This document shows positions 16,033 through 24,266 of a DNA stretch of 56,218 bases, piece by piece (the stretch's first letter is position 1; the number at the start of each line of letters is the position of its first letter). The DNA is from Chloroflexota bacterium (lineage in GTDB: Bacteria; Chloroflexota; UBA6077; SHYK01): contig DASRDP010000092.1 of the NCBI GenBank assembly GCA_035652535.1, positions 1 to 56,218 on the forward strand, read 5' to 3'. Under the pieces are notes generated by a model that saw nothing but the letters and a program-made list of their open reading frames with translations, was not told the origin of the DNA and did not search any database. The position numbers were made by a program, and so were the translations under genes.

Positions 16033-17187
16033 GTGAGAACTGATACCGGCACGACGCACCTTGATGTCACTACGCTCCCGGCCGCGAAGGCGGTGGACGC
16101 CCTGCGCGGACGACTGGAGGGAGATCACGTGCTGTCCGCGTACCTGGATACGAGCCCGCAACGGACCGATGGGCCGGGGTGGTTGCTCACGCTGCGCGAC
16201 CACGCCAAGGAGCTTCGAGACAAGCTGGCAGACCCGGTGGCCGAGGGTTTCGAGGCAGCCGTCCAGCTCGCGGAGCGCTTCTTGACCGATGCATTTGTCC
16301 CGACACACCCCGGCATTGCCCTCTTCAGCACGGAGAGCCGGGGCGCGTACGTCGTCAATCTCCCCTACCGACCGGTCGAGGGCGTCGTGTGGATGAAGGG
16401 CGCGCGCATCGAGCCGCTGGTCGCGGCGCTTGACGACTTCGAACGCGTCGCCGTGGCGCTCCTGGACAAGGAGGATGCGCGCCTCTACACGGTGTTTCTC
16501 GGGGAGATCGAGGCTCGGCTGTCCTTAACCGACTACGTTCCCGGTAAGCAGGCGACGGGCGGCTGGTTTGGCCTTTCCCAGACCCGGTACGCCCGCCATC
16601 ACGAAGACCACGTGCATCGCCATGTGAGCCGGACCATTGACGCGCTGCTGGATCTCGATCGCGAGTATCCCTTCGACCGATTGCTCGTCGGCGGACCAGA
16701 CGAAATAGCGGCGATGCTTCGACGGAAGCTCCCATCCCGACTGCGCGGCCGCCTGGCTGGAAGTGTCAGCCTGCCGATGTTTGCGAGCGAGCGCGATGTG
16801 CTCGATGCCGCGAGACGTGTCGCCGAGGACGTCGAGCGTGAGCACGAGATCGCCCTCGTGTCCGAGCTTCTCGACTCCGCGGGCCTGAAGCACACGGCGA
16901 TTGGCCTGGACGACGTGCTCGCCGCGCTCGCCGACGGGCGAGTCCACGAGCTGCTGGTGGCCGAGTCATTCGACGCGGCCGGCGCCGAGTGCCAAGTGTG
17001 CCATCGGCTGCTCCCCGCGCGCGACCGCTGCGTCTGGTGCGATGCGCCCACCATCACGGTGCCAGACCTCCGCGAGCAGGTCGTCCGGCGGGCCCTCGAC
17101 CAGGGCGCCAGCATCGAGATCGTACGCGGAGAGGCGGCGAGCAAGCTGAATGAACAGGGTGGCATGGGAGCCTGGACTCGCTTCTGA
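16033..17187 (+). CDS. eRF1-like baeRF family protein (Rv2629 type)
   Basis: 384-residue protein related to the bacterial/archaeal eRF1-domain (baeRF/VLRF1) families thought to act at stalled ribosomes by hydrolysing peptidyl-tRNA or releasing peptides. Visible blocks are an N-terminal VLSAYLDTSP, a central FERVAVALLDKEDARLYTVF, the RHHEDHVHRHVSRTIDALL helix, FDRLLVGGPDEIAAML, and a C-terminal zinc-ribbon-like CQVCHRLLPARDRCVWC, as in eRF1 domain 3-related proteins. GTG 16033 is preceded by GGGAGG at 16021. The archease gene follows within 40 nt. Its actual reaction is not proven for this subgroup. Confidence 0.75.
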   Translation: MRTDTGTTHLDVTTLPAAKAVDALRGRLEGDHVLSAYLDTSPQRTDGPGWLLTLRDHAKELRDKLADPVAEGFEAAVQLAERFLTDAFVPTHPGIALFSTESRGAYVVNLPYRPVEGVVWMKGARIEPLVAALDDFERVAVALLDKEDARLYTVFLGEIEARLSLTDYVPGKQATGGWFGLSQTRYARHHEDHVHRHVSRTIDALLDLDREYPFDRLLVGGPDEIAAMLRRKLPSRLRGRLAGSVSLPMFASERDVLDAARRVAEDVEREHEIALVSELLDSAGLKHTAIGLDDVLAALADGRVHELLVAESFDAAGAECQVCHRLLPARDRCVWCDAPTITVPDLREQVVRRALDQGASIEIVRGEAASKLNEQGGMGAWTRF

Positions 17188-17223
17188 GTCCCGCCCGTGG
17201 AGCGCAGCGGCGTCGATCCGCCC

Positions 17224-17673
17224 ATGAATAGCGGCAGCTCCCGCTGCGGCTATGCCGTCCTGGAGCATACGGCCGATGTCGGGCTGCGCGTGTGGGGGAC
17301 CACGCCGGCTGAGGCCTTCGGGCAGGCCGCCCGCGGAATGTTGGCCATCATCGTCGGCCCCGATGCTTCCATCCTGCGTGCTTCGCGCCCGGTTGAAACG
17401 CGCGAGGTCCGAATCGACGGCGTCGACCTGGTCGATCTCCTGGTTAGCTGGCTCTCGGAGCTGCTCGTCTTGCTCGATGCGGACGGATTCCTGCCCATCG
17501 ACCCACGTATCGACGTGTGCGGACCAACCGAGCTTCACGCCTGGGTCAGCGGATACCAGCTAGCCGAGAATGAGTGGCCGGGTGGTCTCATGATCAAAGC
17601 GGTGACCTACCACCAGGCGCGCGTCGATGTGCGGGATGACCGGGTCGAGGCTCAGGTCATCTTCGACATCTAG
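17224..17673 (+). CDS. Archease, RtcB-activating protein
   Basis: 149 residues. The signature YAVLEHTADVGLRVWG at the N-terminus, the VDLLVSWLSELLVLLDADGF helix and MIKAVTYHQARVDVRDD near the C-terminus identify archease, a small metal-binding protein that promotes guanylylation and turnover of the RNA ligase RtcB. Start is uncertain between ATG 17224 and GTG 17197. Its stop overlaps the nrdJ stop on the other strand by 4 nt (palindromic CTAG at 17670-17673). The partner RtcB is encoded 1.8 kb away in the opposite orientation, so the pair is split over two convergent operons. Confidence 0.9.
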   Translation: MNSGSSRCGYAVLEHTADVGLRVWGTTPAEAFGQAARGMLAIIVGPDASILRASRPVETREVRIDGVDLVDLLVSWLSELLVLLDADGFLPIDPRIDVCGPTELHAWVSGYQLAENEWPGGLMIKAVTYHQARVDVRDDRVEAQVIFDI

Positions 17674-19436
17674 CGAGACGCCGGGGCGCCGGCATCGACC
17701 GGTTGCGATGGCGGTGCATCACACGCCAGGCAGAAGCTCGCCAGGTGCAGGGGTTGTCCGGGTCGGCTTTCATCGCGGAATACGGTAATGCCCTTGAGCC
17801 CAAGCGCGAAGGCCTGCAGAAAGGTCTCTTTCACCGTCTCCACCGTTGCGCCAGGAGGGAGATTGACGGTCTTGCTGATCCCCGCGTCAACTTCGTCCTG
17901 AAACGCTGCCTGCACTTTGAGGTGCCACTCGGGCGCAATCTGGTGGCTCGCGGCCAAAACGGTGTGGATAGAATCGGGCAGCGCGGTCGACCGCGTGGTA
18001 AGGCGCTCCAGCATCTCCTCCACCGCGACGCCGAATTCCTGGGCAAGCTCCGCTACGGCGTGGTGCAGAAATTCCAGCGTCTCTCCCTCGGCGAGCACCC
18101 GGCGGTACGACAGCGCATAGATGGGCTCGATACCCGAGGAGCAGTCGGCGAGGATACTGAGGCTCCCGGTGGGCGCAACGGTCGTGAGCGTGGCGTTTCG
18201 CCGCGGCTTCGCACCGTGATCGGCGAACACGCTTCTCCGGAACTCGGGGAAGGGTCCCCGAACGGCTGCCAGCGCCTCCGAAGCGGCGATGGCCTCCCGT
18301 CGGATGAAATGCATGACGCGCTTCGCCGTCGCAACCGCCTCCTCTGACGCGTAGGGGATGCGCAGACGGATGAGCAGATCCGCGAACCCCATCACGCCGA
18401 GGCCGATCTTTCGATTCGTCAGGCACATCTCCTCGATCTCGCCGAGCGGGTACCGGCTCACGTCCACCGCATTGTCGAGGAAGTGGACCCCGAGCCGGAC
18501 CGCGCGGCGGAGGCGCGGCCAATCGACGGCCGGCCCACCATCGCCAGATCGAACCATGTGCGCGAGGTTGATTGATCCGAGGCAGCACGCTTCGTATGGC
18601 AGGAGCGGCTGCTCGGAGCACGGGTTCGTTGCCTCGAGGGGCCCGAGCTCCGGCGTTGGGTTGTCGCGGTTGATTCGATCGAGGAAGAGGAGCCCAGGCT
18701 GGCCGTTGGCCCACGCGCAGCGCGCAATCTCGTCCAACAGCCCGCGCGCGTCGACCGATCGGACCACAGCTCCGGTGCGGGGGTTGACGAGCGGGTACGA
18801 TTGCCTGTGGGCGACGGCGTGCATGAAGGAATCGGGCACGCCGACCGACAGGTTGAACGTGGGTAGGGCTCGCGGATCCTGCTTGGCGTGGATGAACTCG
18901 TCGATGTCCGGATGATCGACGCGGAGAACCCCCATGTTGGCGCCCCGCCGCAGACCGCCAGTCGTGACGACCGCGGTCGCCTGATCAAAGATGCTGATGA
19001 AGGACACGGCGCCGCTCGAGCTGCGCCTGGTCGAGAGGACCACGTCGCCCCGGGGCCGGAGTCGCGAGAACGAGAATCCGGTCCCGCCGCCCGACTGCTG
19101 AATGAGGGCTGCCGCTCGGACGCTGTCAAAGATTTTCTCGAGCGAATCTTCCACGGGGAGCACGAAGCAGCCATGGAGTTGACCGAGCGGAGTACCGGCG
19201 TTCATCAGGGCGGGTGAGTTGGGCAGGAAGTCGATCTGCGCCATCAAGCGGGCAAAATTCGCCGCGGTGCGTTTGGCGTCCGCGGACGCGCCGTACAGAG
19301 CGTCGGCGGCTGCAACGGCCCCGGCCACTCGGCGAATCAGTTCGGATGGGGTCTCGACAATCGTCCGATTGGGATCACGGCGCAAATATCGAAGGCGAAG
19401 CAGCTTTGCCGCGTTTTCGGAGAACGTCGCCGTCAC
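17670..19436 (-). CDS. nrdJ: Adenosylcobalamin-dependent (class II) ribonucleotide reductase
   Basis: Reduces ribonucleotides to deoxyribonucleotides using a B12-generated thiyl radical, so needs no oxygen. Expected residues by position: redox Cys90 (QLHGCFVLP) and Cys284 radical site, with Asn271, Cys273 and Glu275 in ATNPCSEQPLLPYEACCLGS. The substrate loop LTTVAPTGSLSILADCSSGI is present. At 588 residues it is compact, lacking the long C-terminal extension of many NrdJ; a short C-terminal CLAC (569-572) may re-reduce the active site. GTG start, 12 nt after the rtcB stop, so they form an operon. Counterpart of M. tuberculosis NrdZ (Rv0570), a DosR member. No B12 riboswitch was found nearby. 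Confidence 0.93.
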   Translation of the reverse strand: MTATFSENAAKLLRLRYLRRDPNRTIVETPSELIRRVAGAVAAADALYGASADAKRTAANFARLMAQIDFLPNSPALMNAGTPLGQLHGCFVLPVEDSLEKIFDSVRAAALIQQSGGGTGFSFSRLRPRGDVVLSTRRSSSGAVSFISIFDQATAVVTTGGLRRGANMGVLRVDHPDIDEFIHAKQDPRALPTFNLSVGVPDSFMHAVAHRQSYPLVNPRTGAVVRSVDARGLLDEIARCAWANGQPGLLFLDRINRDNPTPELGPLEATNPCSEQPLLPYEACCLGSINLAHMVRSGDGGPAVDWPRLRRAVRLGVHFLDNAVDVSRYPLGEIEEMCLTNRKIGLGVMGFADLLIRLRIPYASEEAVATAKRVMHFIRREAIAASEALAAVRGPFPEFRRSVFADHGAKPRRNATLTTVAPTGSLSILADCSSGIEPIYALSYRRVLAEGETLEFLHHAVAELAQEFGVAVEEMLERLTTRSTALPDSIHTVLAASHQIAPEWHLKVQAAFQDEVDAGISKTVNLPPGATVETVKETFLQAFALGLKGITVFRDESRPGQPLHLASFCLACDAPPSQPVDAGAPASR

Positions 19437-19448
19437 CGCGCTCGCCCG

Positions 19449-20927
19449 CTATCCCTTGATGACGCCCAGCGGCTCCAGCTCCGCCACGATTCCGGCGATG
19501 CCTGCGCGCTCCAGGATTGAGACGACCTCTCGGACGTCCTTGTACGCCTCGCTCGACTCCTCTGCGAGGGCGCGCCGATTCTGGGCGCGGACGAGGATCC
19601 CGCGCTGCCGAAGCCGCTCCGCGACGTCGATGTTCACGAGGGCGCGCGTGGCGGCGTGCCGGCTCAACGTTCGCCCGGCGCCATGGCAACTCGATCCCCA
19701 GGTTTCCTGCATCGCTCCGCCCAGCCCCACACAGAGGAAGGAATAGCGTCCCATGTCGCCGGGCACCAGGACCGGCTGCCCGACCGTGCGATAACGGGCC
19801 GGCACGTCGGGATGGCCGGCCGGAAATGCCCGGGTGGCGCCCTTTCGGTGGACGCACAGCTCCAGTTCCTCGCCATTGACGACATGCCGTTCGAGCTTCG
19901 CGATGTTGTGGGCCACGTCGTACACGATCTGGATCGAATCGTCCGCATCGGCGATGCCAAGCACCCGCCGAAAGCCGTCGCGCACTGCCGCGGTGATCGC
20001 CTGGCGATTGGCCCATGCGAAATTGGCGGCCGCTGCCATCGCTGCCAGATACTCCTGGCCCTCGGGTGACCCGACGGGAGCGCAGGCCAGTTGCCGGTCG
20101 GGCACGTCGATATCGTAGCGCGCCATCGCCCGCTGCATCACCGCCAGCGCATCCTGACACACCTGGTGCCCAAGTCCGCGCGAGCCCGTGTGGATCGACA
20201 CGACGATCTGGCCTGGCCCGGTGAGTCCGAAGACGCGCGCCGCCTCCTCGTCGGAAATGGACCTCACGGCCTGTACCTCGAGGAAGTGGTTTCCGGAGCC
20301 GAGGGTGCCGAGCTGTCCCGCGCCCCGCTTGCGAGCCCGCTCGCTCACGCGCGCCGGTTCTGCGCCGGGAAGGGCGCCGCCCGACTCGATCACGTCGAGA
20401 TCGGCCTGGGTGCCGAGGCCCATGCCCACGGCCCACGCCGCACCCTTGGAAAGGATCCCGTCCTCATCGTATGGCGTCAACGTTCGCGCAGCGGCGTGTC
20501 CCATCCCCGCCGGCACGTCGCGAAAGATCTGGTCGACGAGCTCCTTCAAATGGGGCAGGACTTCTTCGCGACGCAGGGGCGTCCGAAGGAGTCGTACGCC
20601 GCAGTTGATGTCGAACCCGACCCCGCCCGGCGAAACCACGCCGTCAGAAGCCCGCGTCGCCGCCACACCGCCGATGGGAAAGCCGTAGCCCCAGTGGATG
20701 TCGGGCATCGCGATGGCGTGGCCGACGATGCCAGGGAGTGTGGCCACGTTGGCCACCTGCTGGATGGCCATGTCGGCGGCCATCGTGCCCATGAGCGCCT
20801 CGTCCGCAAAAATCAGGCCGGGCACCCGCATACCGGGCATGTAGTCGATGGGCAACTCCCAGCGAACGGGATCAAGTCGGCGGAGGACCTGACGCCAGTC
20901 GCGCTCTTGCGCCTCTGCTGCCACCAT
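19449..20927 (-). CDS. rtcB: RtcB RNA ligase
   Basis: Joins RNA 2',3'-cyclic phosphate or 3'-phosphate ends to 5'-OH ends with GTP and Mn2+, for RNA repair. All hallmark blocks are present in a 492-residue protein: IPIGGVAA-like GFPIGGVAATRASDGVVSPG, GVGFDINCGVRLL with metal ligands Asp106 and Cys109, GSGNHFLEVQ, HTGSRGLGHQV, YDVAHNIAKLE and SSCHGAGR with the guanylylated His415. The Shine-Dalgarno AGGAGG ends one base before the ATG at 20927, so the GTG one codon later may be the real start. First large gene of a unit that continues into nrdJ; two small genes precede it. Confidence 0.93.
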   Translation of the reverse strand: MVAAEAQERDWRQVLRRLDPVRWELPIDYMPGMRVPGLIFADEALMGTMAADMAIQQVANVATLPGIVGHAIAMPDIHWGYGFPIGGVAATRASDGVVSPGGVGFDINCGVRLLRTPLRREEVLPHLKELVDQIFRDVPAGMGHAAARTLTPYDEDGILSKGAAWAVGMGLGTQADLDVIESGGALPGAEPARVSERARKRGAGQLGTLGSGNHFLEVQAVRSISDEEAARVFGLTGPGQIVVSIHTGSRGLGHQVCQDALAVMQRAMARYDIDVPDRQLACAPVGSPEGQEYLAAMAAAANFAWANRQAITAAVRDGFRRVLGIADADDSIQIVYDVAHNIAKLERHVVNGEELELCVHRKGATRAFPAGHPDVPARYRTVGQPVLVPGDMGRYSFLCVGLGGAMQETWGSSCHGAGRTLSRHAATRALVNIDVAERLRQRGILVRAQNRRALAEESSEAYKDVREVVSILERAGIAGIVAELEPLGVIKG

Positions 20928-20969
20928 ACCTCCTATCCAGATGGCTCGTGCCGTCGTCCACGCGCGACC

Positions 20970-21239
20970 CTACGCGGCGGAGCGCATTGCCTCTTGCAGC
21001 GCGGCCGCCACGCGGGATTCCTCACCGGGCTCCTCGCTGAGGGCTCGGATGTGATCCAGCGTTCGCCTCACGGCTTCGTCCTGGACGCTCGTTTCGTGCT
21101 TGCCCTGCTCCATGTAGTTGTCGCCGCCGGGTGGATCGCGGTGGCCCCACGCGATCTGCCAGTGGCCGGCGCGCTGCCGGAGCGTCACGTACGCACGCCC
21201 AATTCGGTCGGTCCAGAAATAGATCGTCGTGTCTGTCAT
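20970..21239 (-). CDS. Small conserved-looking hypothetical protein
   Basis: 89 residues, MTDTTIYFWTDRIGRAYVTL with a beta-rich front half containing HWQIAWGHRDPPGGDNYMEQ, and a helical, acidic C-terminus (HIRALSEEPGEESRVAAALQ). No family recognised. It overlaps the upstream small gene by 4 nt (ATGA) and is followed 42 nt later by rtcB, so it is very likely expressed with the RNA ligase. Confidence 0.6.
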   Translation of the reverse strand: MTDTTIYFWTDRIGRAYVTLRQRAGHWQIAWGHRDPPGGDNYMEQGKHETSVQDEAVRRTLDHIRALSEEPGEESRVAAALQEAMRSAA

Positions 21240-21430
21240 CGCACATCCGCCTTCTGGCGAAAGCCAAGAACTGCGCAGGCCCTGAATTGCGCCAAGGGGA
21301 TATCGTCTTTGCCCACGCAGATCAGCGTGGGGTCTTCGGTGCCCGGAAACCGCTCGCCGTACTCGACCTTGATCTCCTCGGCTCCTTCGATCTCGATCTC
21401 CTGGCCTCCCGAAAGATAGATCGTCATCAT
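21236..21430 (-). CDS. Small hypothetical protein, first gene of the rtcB operon
   Basis: 64 residues, MMTIYLSGGQEIEIEGAEEI then KVEYGERFPGTEDPTLICVG, a small beta-rich fold with no recognised domain. The start pair ATGATG at 21425-21430 is preceded by GGAGAG on the minus strand. It overlaps the next gene by 4 nt. A candidate motif copy lies about 75 nt upstream. Confidence 0.6.
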   Translation of the reverse strand: MMTIYLSGGQEIEIEGAEEIKVEYGERFPGTEDPTLICVGKDDIPLAQFRACAVLGFRQKADVR

Positions 21431-21500
21431 CTGGGCTCTCCGGTTTCGATCATCGTCCTGCTTCAAGCTTAAAGAACGGGGCCAAGCATGGAAAGCCACG

Positions 21501-21516
21501 GGCGGGTGGTTATTCG
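21501..21516 (-). promoter_or_regulatory. Weak stress motif before the rtcB-nrdJ operon
   Basis: Minus-strand reading CGAATAACCACCCGCC is in the gene-facing orientation, 71-86 nt upstream of 21430. The ACCACCC core fits; the distal CGG is replaced by CGT. Confidence 0.35.
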
Positions 21517-21547
21517 CGAGCGACGGTCCTGCCCCGTTGGGTGGCCA

Positions 21548-22222
21548 TCAGCCTTCGGCCGCGACCTCGAGCTGATCGACGACGGAGCTGACGCCGGGCG
21601 CGTGACGCGTGGCCTCGATGGCGGCCCGCTTTTCGGGCCACGAGCGCACCTTCCCCTGCAGCGTAACGGTCCCGTCGGCCACCAGGACCTCGATCCGCTC
21701 TACCTCGCGCGCGAGCTGGCGCTGCAGCGCGTCCTCGATCGCTCGTCGGATCTGGTAGGGGGACAGTTCGGGGCGCCGGACTTCCAGCTTGTTGACGATG
21801 CGCGTCACGCCATTGATGTGCAGGACCGCGTTCCACGCGTCGTCACGCTCCCGCAGGAGGTCGACCTCCCCCTCGAGCGTCAGCTCGCCGTGAGAAACGG
21901 TGGTGCGAATCCGATCCGCGGCGACGAACACGTCGCGTTCTAGAGCGCGACGCACGTCCGCGGCGATGTCCACGTCGGTGCGGATGGTGCTTGTCGGAAG
22001 TCGAACGTCCACGTGGTTGACAACGTCCAGAACGTCCCGAACCCGATGCGCGGCGTTCTGCGCCGCGATGCGAGCCGCATAGCTCGGAACGGTGCCGGTG
22101 AGGGTGACAATGCCATCCTGCACCTCGACGCCTATATCCGTCTCGTCCACCCGCGAGTCCCACTTCAACTCGGCCACGACGTCGGATTTGATATCGGAAT
22201 CGGATTTCACAGCGCTCACCAT
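21548..22222 (-). CDS. Triple BON-domain protein
   Basis: 224 residues with three BON repeats, each about 65-70 residues: DIGVEVQDGIVTLTGTVPSY, IRTTVSHGELTLEGEVDLLR and IEVLVADGTVTLQGKVRSWP mark the central strand of each, followed by conserved helical segments ending in VVNHVDVR, IVNKLEVR and VVDQLEVA. BON domains bind phospholipid or act in osmotic-stress proteins such as OsmY. There is no signal peptide, so it is cytoplasmic or peripheral. ATG at 22222. A clear motif copy lies 66-81 nt upstream. Confidence 0.88.
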   Translation of the reverse strand: MVSAVKSDSDIKSDVVAELKWDSRVDETDIGVEVQDGIVTLTGTVPSYAARIAAQNAAHRVRDVLDVVNHVDVRLPTSTIRTDVDIAADVRRALERDVFVAADRIRTTVSHGELTLEGEVDLLRERDDAWNAVLHINGVTRIVNKLEVRRPELSPYQIRRAIEDALQRQLAREVERIEVLVADGTVTLQGKVRSWPEKRAAIEATRHAPGVSSVVDQLEVAAEG

Positions 22223-22287
22223 CGTGCCGTGCCTCGATACGGTGGCATCCGAAAACAGGATAGCTGCCCGAAGCTGATGGTTCCATA

Positions 22288-22303
22288 CCCCGCAGGGTAG
22301 TTT
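22288..22303 (-). promoter_or_regulatory. Stress motif before the triple-BON gene
   Basis: Minus-strand AAACTACCCTGCGGGG; also nearly palindromic (TACCC-N4-GGGTA). In the gene-facing orientation, 66-81 nt upstream of 22222. Confidence 0.5.
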
Positions 22304-22394
22304 CCCCCAGTGCACCGTTGGCCCGACGGTGGACGGGCCCGCGACTCACCATCGGGCCGCGCCGGTCGCTCCATCACGCTGTCGACCGTGCTGG

Positions 22395-22817
22395 CTAGCT
22401 GCGGCCTCCATCGGTGACGACGATGATCCCTCCTTCAGACCTGGGCCAGATGCGCATGACGCGCGCGGTTCGTCCGCGGTGCTGCGTCGAGATGTACAGG
22501 CCGCGTGGCCGCGTGTAGGATCGGCTCCAAGCCAGGCAGGCGTCCCAAACCCTGGGCGTGTAGACGATGGGGAGCAGCGCTTCCAGATGATCGACAACGA
22601 CGCGGTGGTAGAGCGTCCCGTTCTCGTCGCGGATCTCCGCCAGGTACCGGTATTTGGCCAAGGGGCTCGGCATCGTTCGAACGAGTTCCATGACGCGCGC
22701 CTCCTGCTCCGCGATGGACTCCACGCGGGATGGTCGGAGCCTCTCGATTCCGAGGGCGCGCCGTTCTTCGTCGCCGAAGGCCGTCCCTCGGTTCCCCACG
22801 GGATCGCGTAATAGTCC
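22395..22817 (-). pseudogene. Truncated NAD-dependent malic enzyme
   Basis: The frame GLLRDPVGNRGTAFGDEERR, MELVRTMPSPLAKYRYLAEI, DHLEALLPIVYTPRVW and SYTRPRGLYISTQHRGR followed by RIWPRSEGGIIVVTDGGR is unmistakably the N-terminal malic domain of SfcA/MaeA-type malic enzyme, then stops. Only about 140 of the usual 540-570 residues remain; the catalytic Lys and the NAD-binding domain are gone. Homology begins upstream of the first possible start (GTG at 22799), so the start is lost too. It lies just downstream of the 2-oxoacid dehydrogenase operon, whose carbon substrate malic enzyme would supply. Confidence 0.72.
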
Positions 22818-22860
22818 GCCCGCGGAGGGAGCCCCGACGTCGCTGCCGACGAAGTGCGTT

Positions 22861-23118
22861 TTATGTGGTCGCCGTCGCGAGACGCGCCGCCAGGTACTCG
22901 ACGCAGCCGTTCAGCGTGGCGAGCTTCCGATAATCCGTCTCAGGAATCGGAATCCGAAGCTCGTGATCGATGGCGACGACGAAGTTCAGGAGATCCATCG
23001 AGTCGATGTCGAGCTGGTCACGGATGTTGGCATCCGGATCGAGAGCAGCGAGGTCCGCTTCCGGCGCGATCTCGCCCAGGATTCGAACCACGTTCTCGCG
23101 AATTTCCGTCTCTTTCAT
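22861..23118 (-). CDS. Acyl carrier protein
   Basis: 85 residues, [20 protein letters not shown] with the phosphopantetheine site [18 protein letters not shown] (Ser in DSM instead of the common DSL) and a helix IV end. It starts inside the E2 stop region (4-nt overlap), so it is the last intact gene of the hpf-to-ACP operon. In an operon with an E2 lipoyl protein it might carry octanoyl groups for lipoate assembly, but this is inference; it could equally serve an acyl transfer unrelated to E2. Confidence 0.8.
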   Translation of the reverse strand: MKETEIRENVVRILGEIAPEADLAALDPDANIRDQLDIDSMDLLNFVVAIDHELRIPIPETDYRKLATLNGCVEYLAARLATATT

Positions 23119-24266
23119 AGCTTCTGTGGCTCCTGGAGGAGGCGGTCGATGGCCGCCAGGAATACGCTACCGCGGTGCCCGTCGGCGACTCGGTGGTCGG
23201 CGGAGAGCGTCGCGACGACCACCGGCCGGGCGACGATCGCGCCGTCGACCACCCAGGGGCGCTCCACGATCCGGCCGAATCCGACGAGGGCCACCTGGGG
23301 CGGGAAGATGATCCCGAACGCGGCTTCCGCGCCCAGGTCTCCCAGGTTCGTGACGGTGATGGTCGGGTCAGACATTTCCGACGCGCGGAGCGTGCCGGCC
23401 CGCGCGCGCCCCACCAAGTCGCGCAGGTCTCGCATCAGCTCGTCGAGACTGCGCTGGTTGGCGTCGTGCAGCGCAGGCGCTACGAGGCCGCCGCCGCGCA
23501 GGGAGATCGCGACGCCGACGTGCACATTGGCGATGCGCTCCACGTGGTCGCCGGCCCACGTGGCGTTCAGCTCCGGCACGTCGCGAAGCGCGAGCGCCGT
23601 TGCCTTGATCAACAAGACGCTGGAGAGCAGACGCTCGGCCACGGACCGGCGCGCGTTTTCCGCGGCGAGCCACGCCAGCGCCGCCGCCATGTCGATGGTC
23701 TGCTGCAGATAGAAATGTGGGATCTCCTGACTGGATCGCGTCATGGCCGCGGCGATCGCCTGGCGCATTCGCGTCGCGCGATCCGAGGGAGCGGGCGCGG
23801 CGGCTGGTGTTACGGCGCGTTGGACATCCTCGATCTGCACGCGCCCGCCCGGGCCCGTTCCGACGATGGCGCTGACGTCGATCCCCAGCTCCCGCGCGAG
23901 TTTGCGCGCCGCGGGGGAGATCCGGGGTCCCCGTCTGGATGGCTCCGTCGCCTGGGGTGCTGGCATGGGGGCTGCCGTGGCCAACGGCTGAGTTGTGGTG
24001 ACCGCCGGGCGCAGGGAGGCCGTCGTCTCACCCGGCTCGCGAATGATGGCGAGGGGCGTGCCGACCGGCACTTTCTCCCCGGGCTGAACGAGCAGCTCTT
24101 CGACGACACCGTCGGTGAAGACCTCGACCTCGACGACCGCCTTGTCTGTCTCCACGTCGGCGATGATCTCGCCGCGGCGCACCGTATCGCCCGGTCCCTT
24201 GTGCCAGGCGACCAGGGTGCCGGCCTGCATATCCGCCCCCAGGATGGGCATCACAAACTCACCCAT
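23115..24266 (-). CDS. 2-oxoacid dehydrogenase E2 (dihydrolipoyl acyltransferase)
   Basis: 383 residues with the standard order: one lipoyl domain (lysine in [16 protein letters not shown]), an Ala/Pro-rich linker, the peripheral-subunit-binding domain ([20 protein letters not shown]), and the catalytic domain ending with the HxxxDG motif ([12 protein letters not shown]). It transfers the acyl group to CoA in a pyruvate, acetoin or branched-chain complex. ATG 24266 overlaps the E1-beta stop by 8 nt. The E3 (lipoamide dehydrogenase) gene is not in the window. An E2-like fragment, Rv1734c, is in the M. tuberculosis DosR regulon. Confidence 0.92.
   Translation of the reverse strand: MGEFVMPILGADMQAGTLVAWHKGPGDTVRRGEIIADVETDKAVVEVEVFTDGVVEELLVQPGEKVPVGTPLAIIREPGETTASLRPAVTTTQPLATAAPMPAPQATEPSRRGPRISPAARKLARELGIDVSAIVGTGPGGRVQIEDVQRAVTPAAAPAPSDRATRMRQAIAAAMTRSSQEIPHFYLQQTIDMAAALAWLAAENARRSVAERLLSSVLLIKATALALRDVPELNATWAGDHVERIANVHVGVAISLRGGGLVAPALHDANQRSLDELMRDLRDLVGRARAGTLRASEMSDPTITVTNLGDLGAEAAFGIIFPPQVALVGFGRIVERPWVVDGAIVARPVVVATLSADHRVADGHRGSVFLAAIDRLLQEPQKL

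Noticed and set aside
20091-21419. A 442-codon plus-strand frame opposite rtcB
   Set aside because: The minus strand encodes an unmistakable RtcB and small proteins; the plus frame has no recognisable motif.
17600-21500. A cobalamin riboswitch for the B12-dependent reductase
   Set aside because: No B12-box-like sequence or structured leader was found ahead of nrdJ or at the head of its operon.
22861-23118. The small acidic gene as part of a polyketide synthase
   Set aside because: No ketosynthase or acyltransferase is nearby; it is better explained as a free-standing ACP in the E1/E2 operon.
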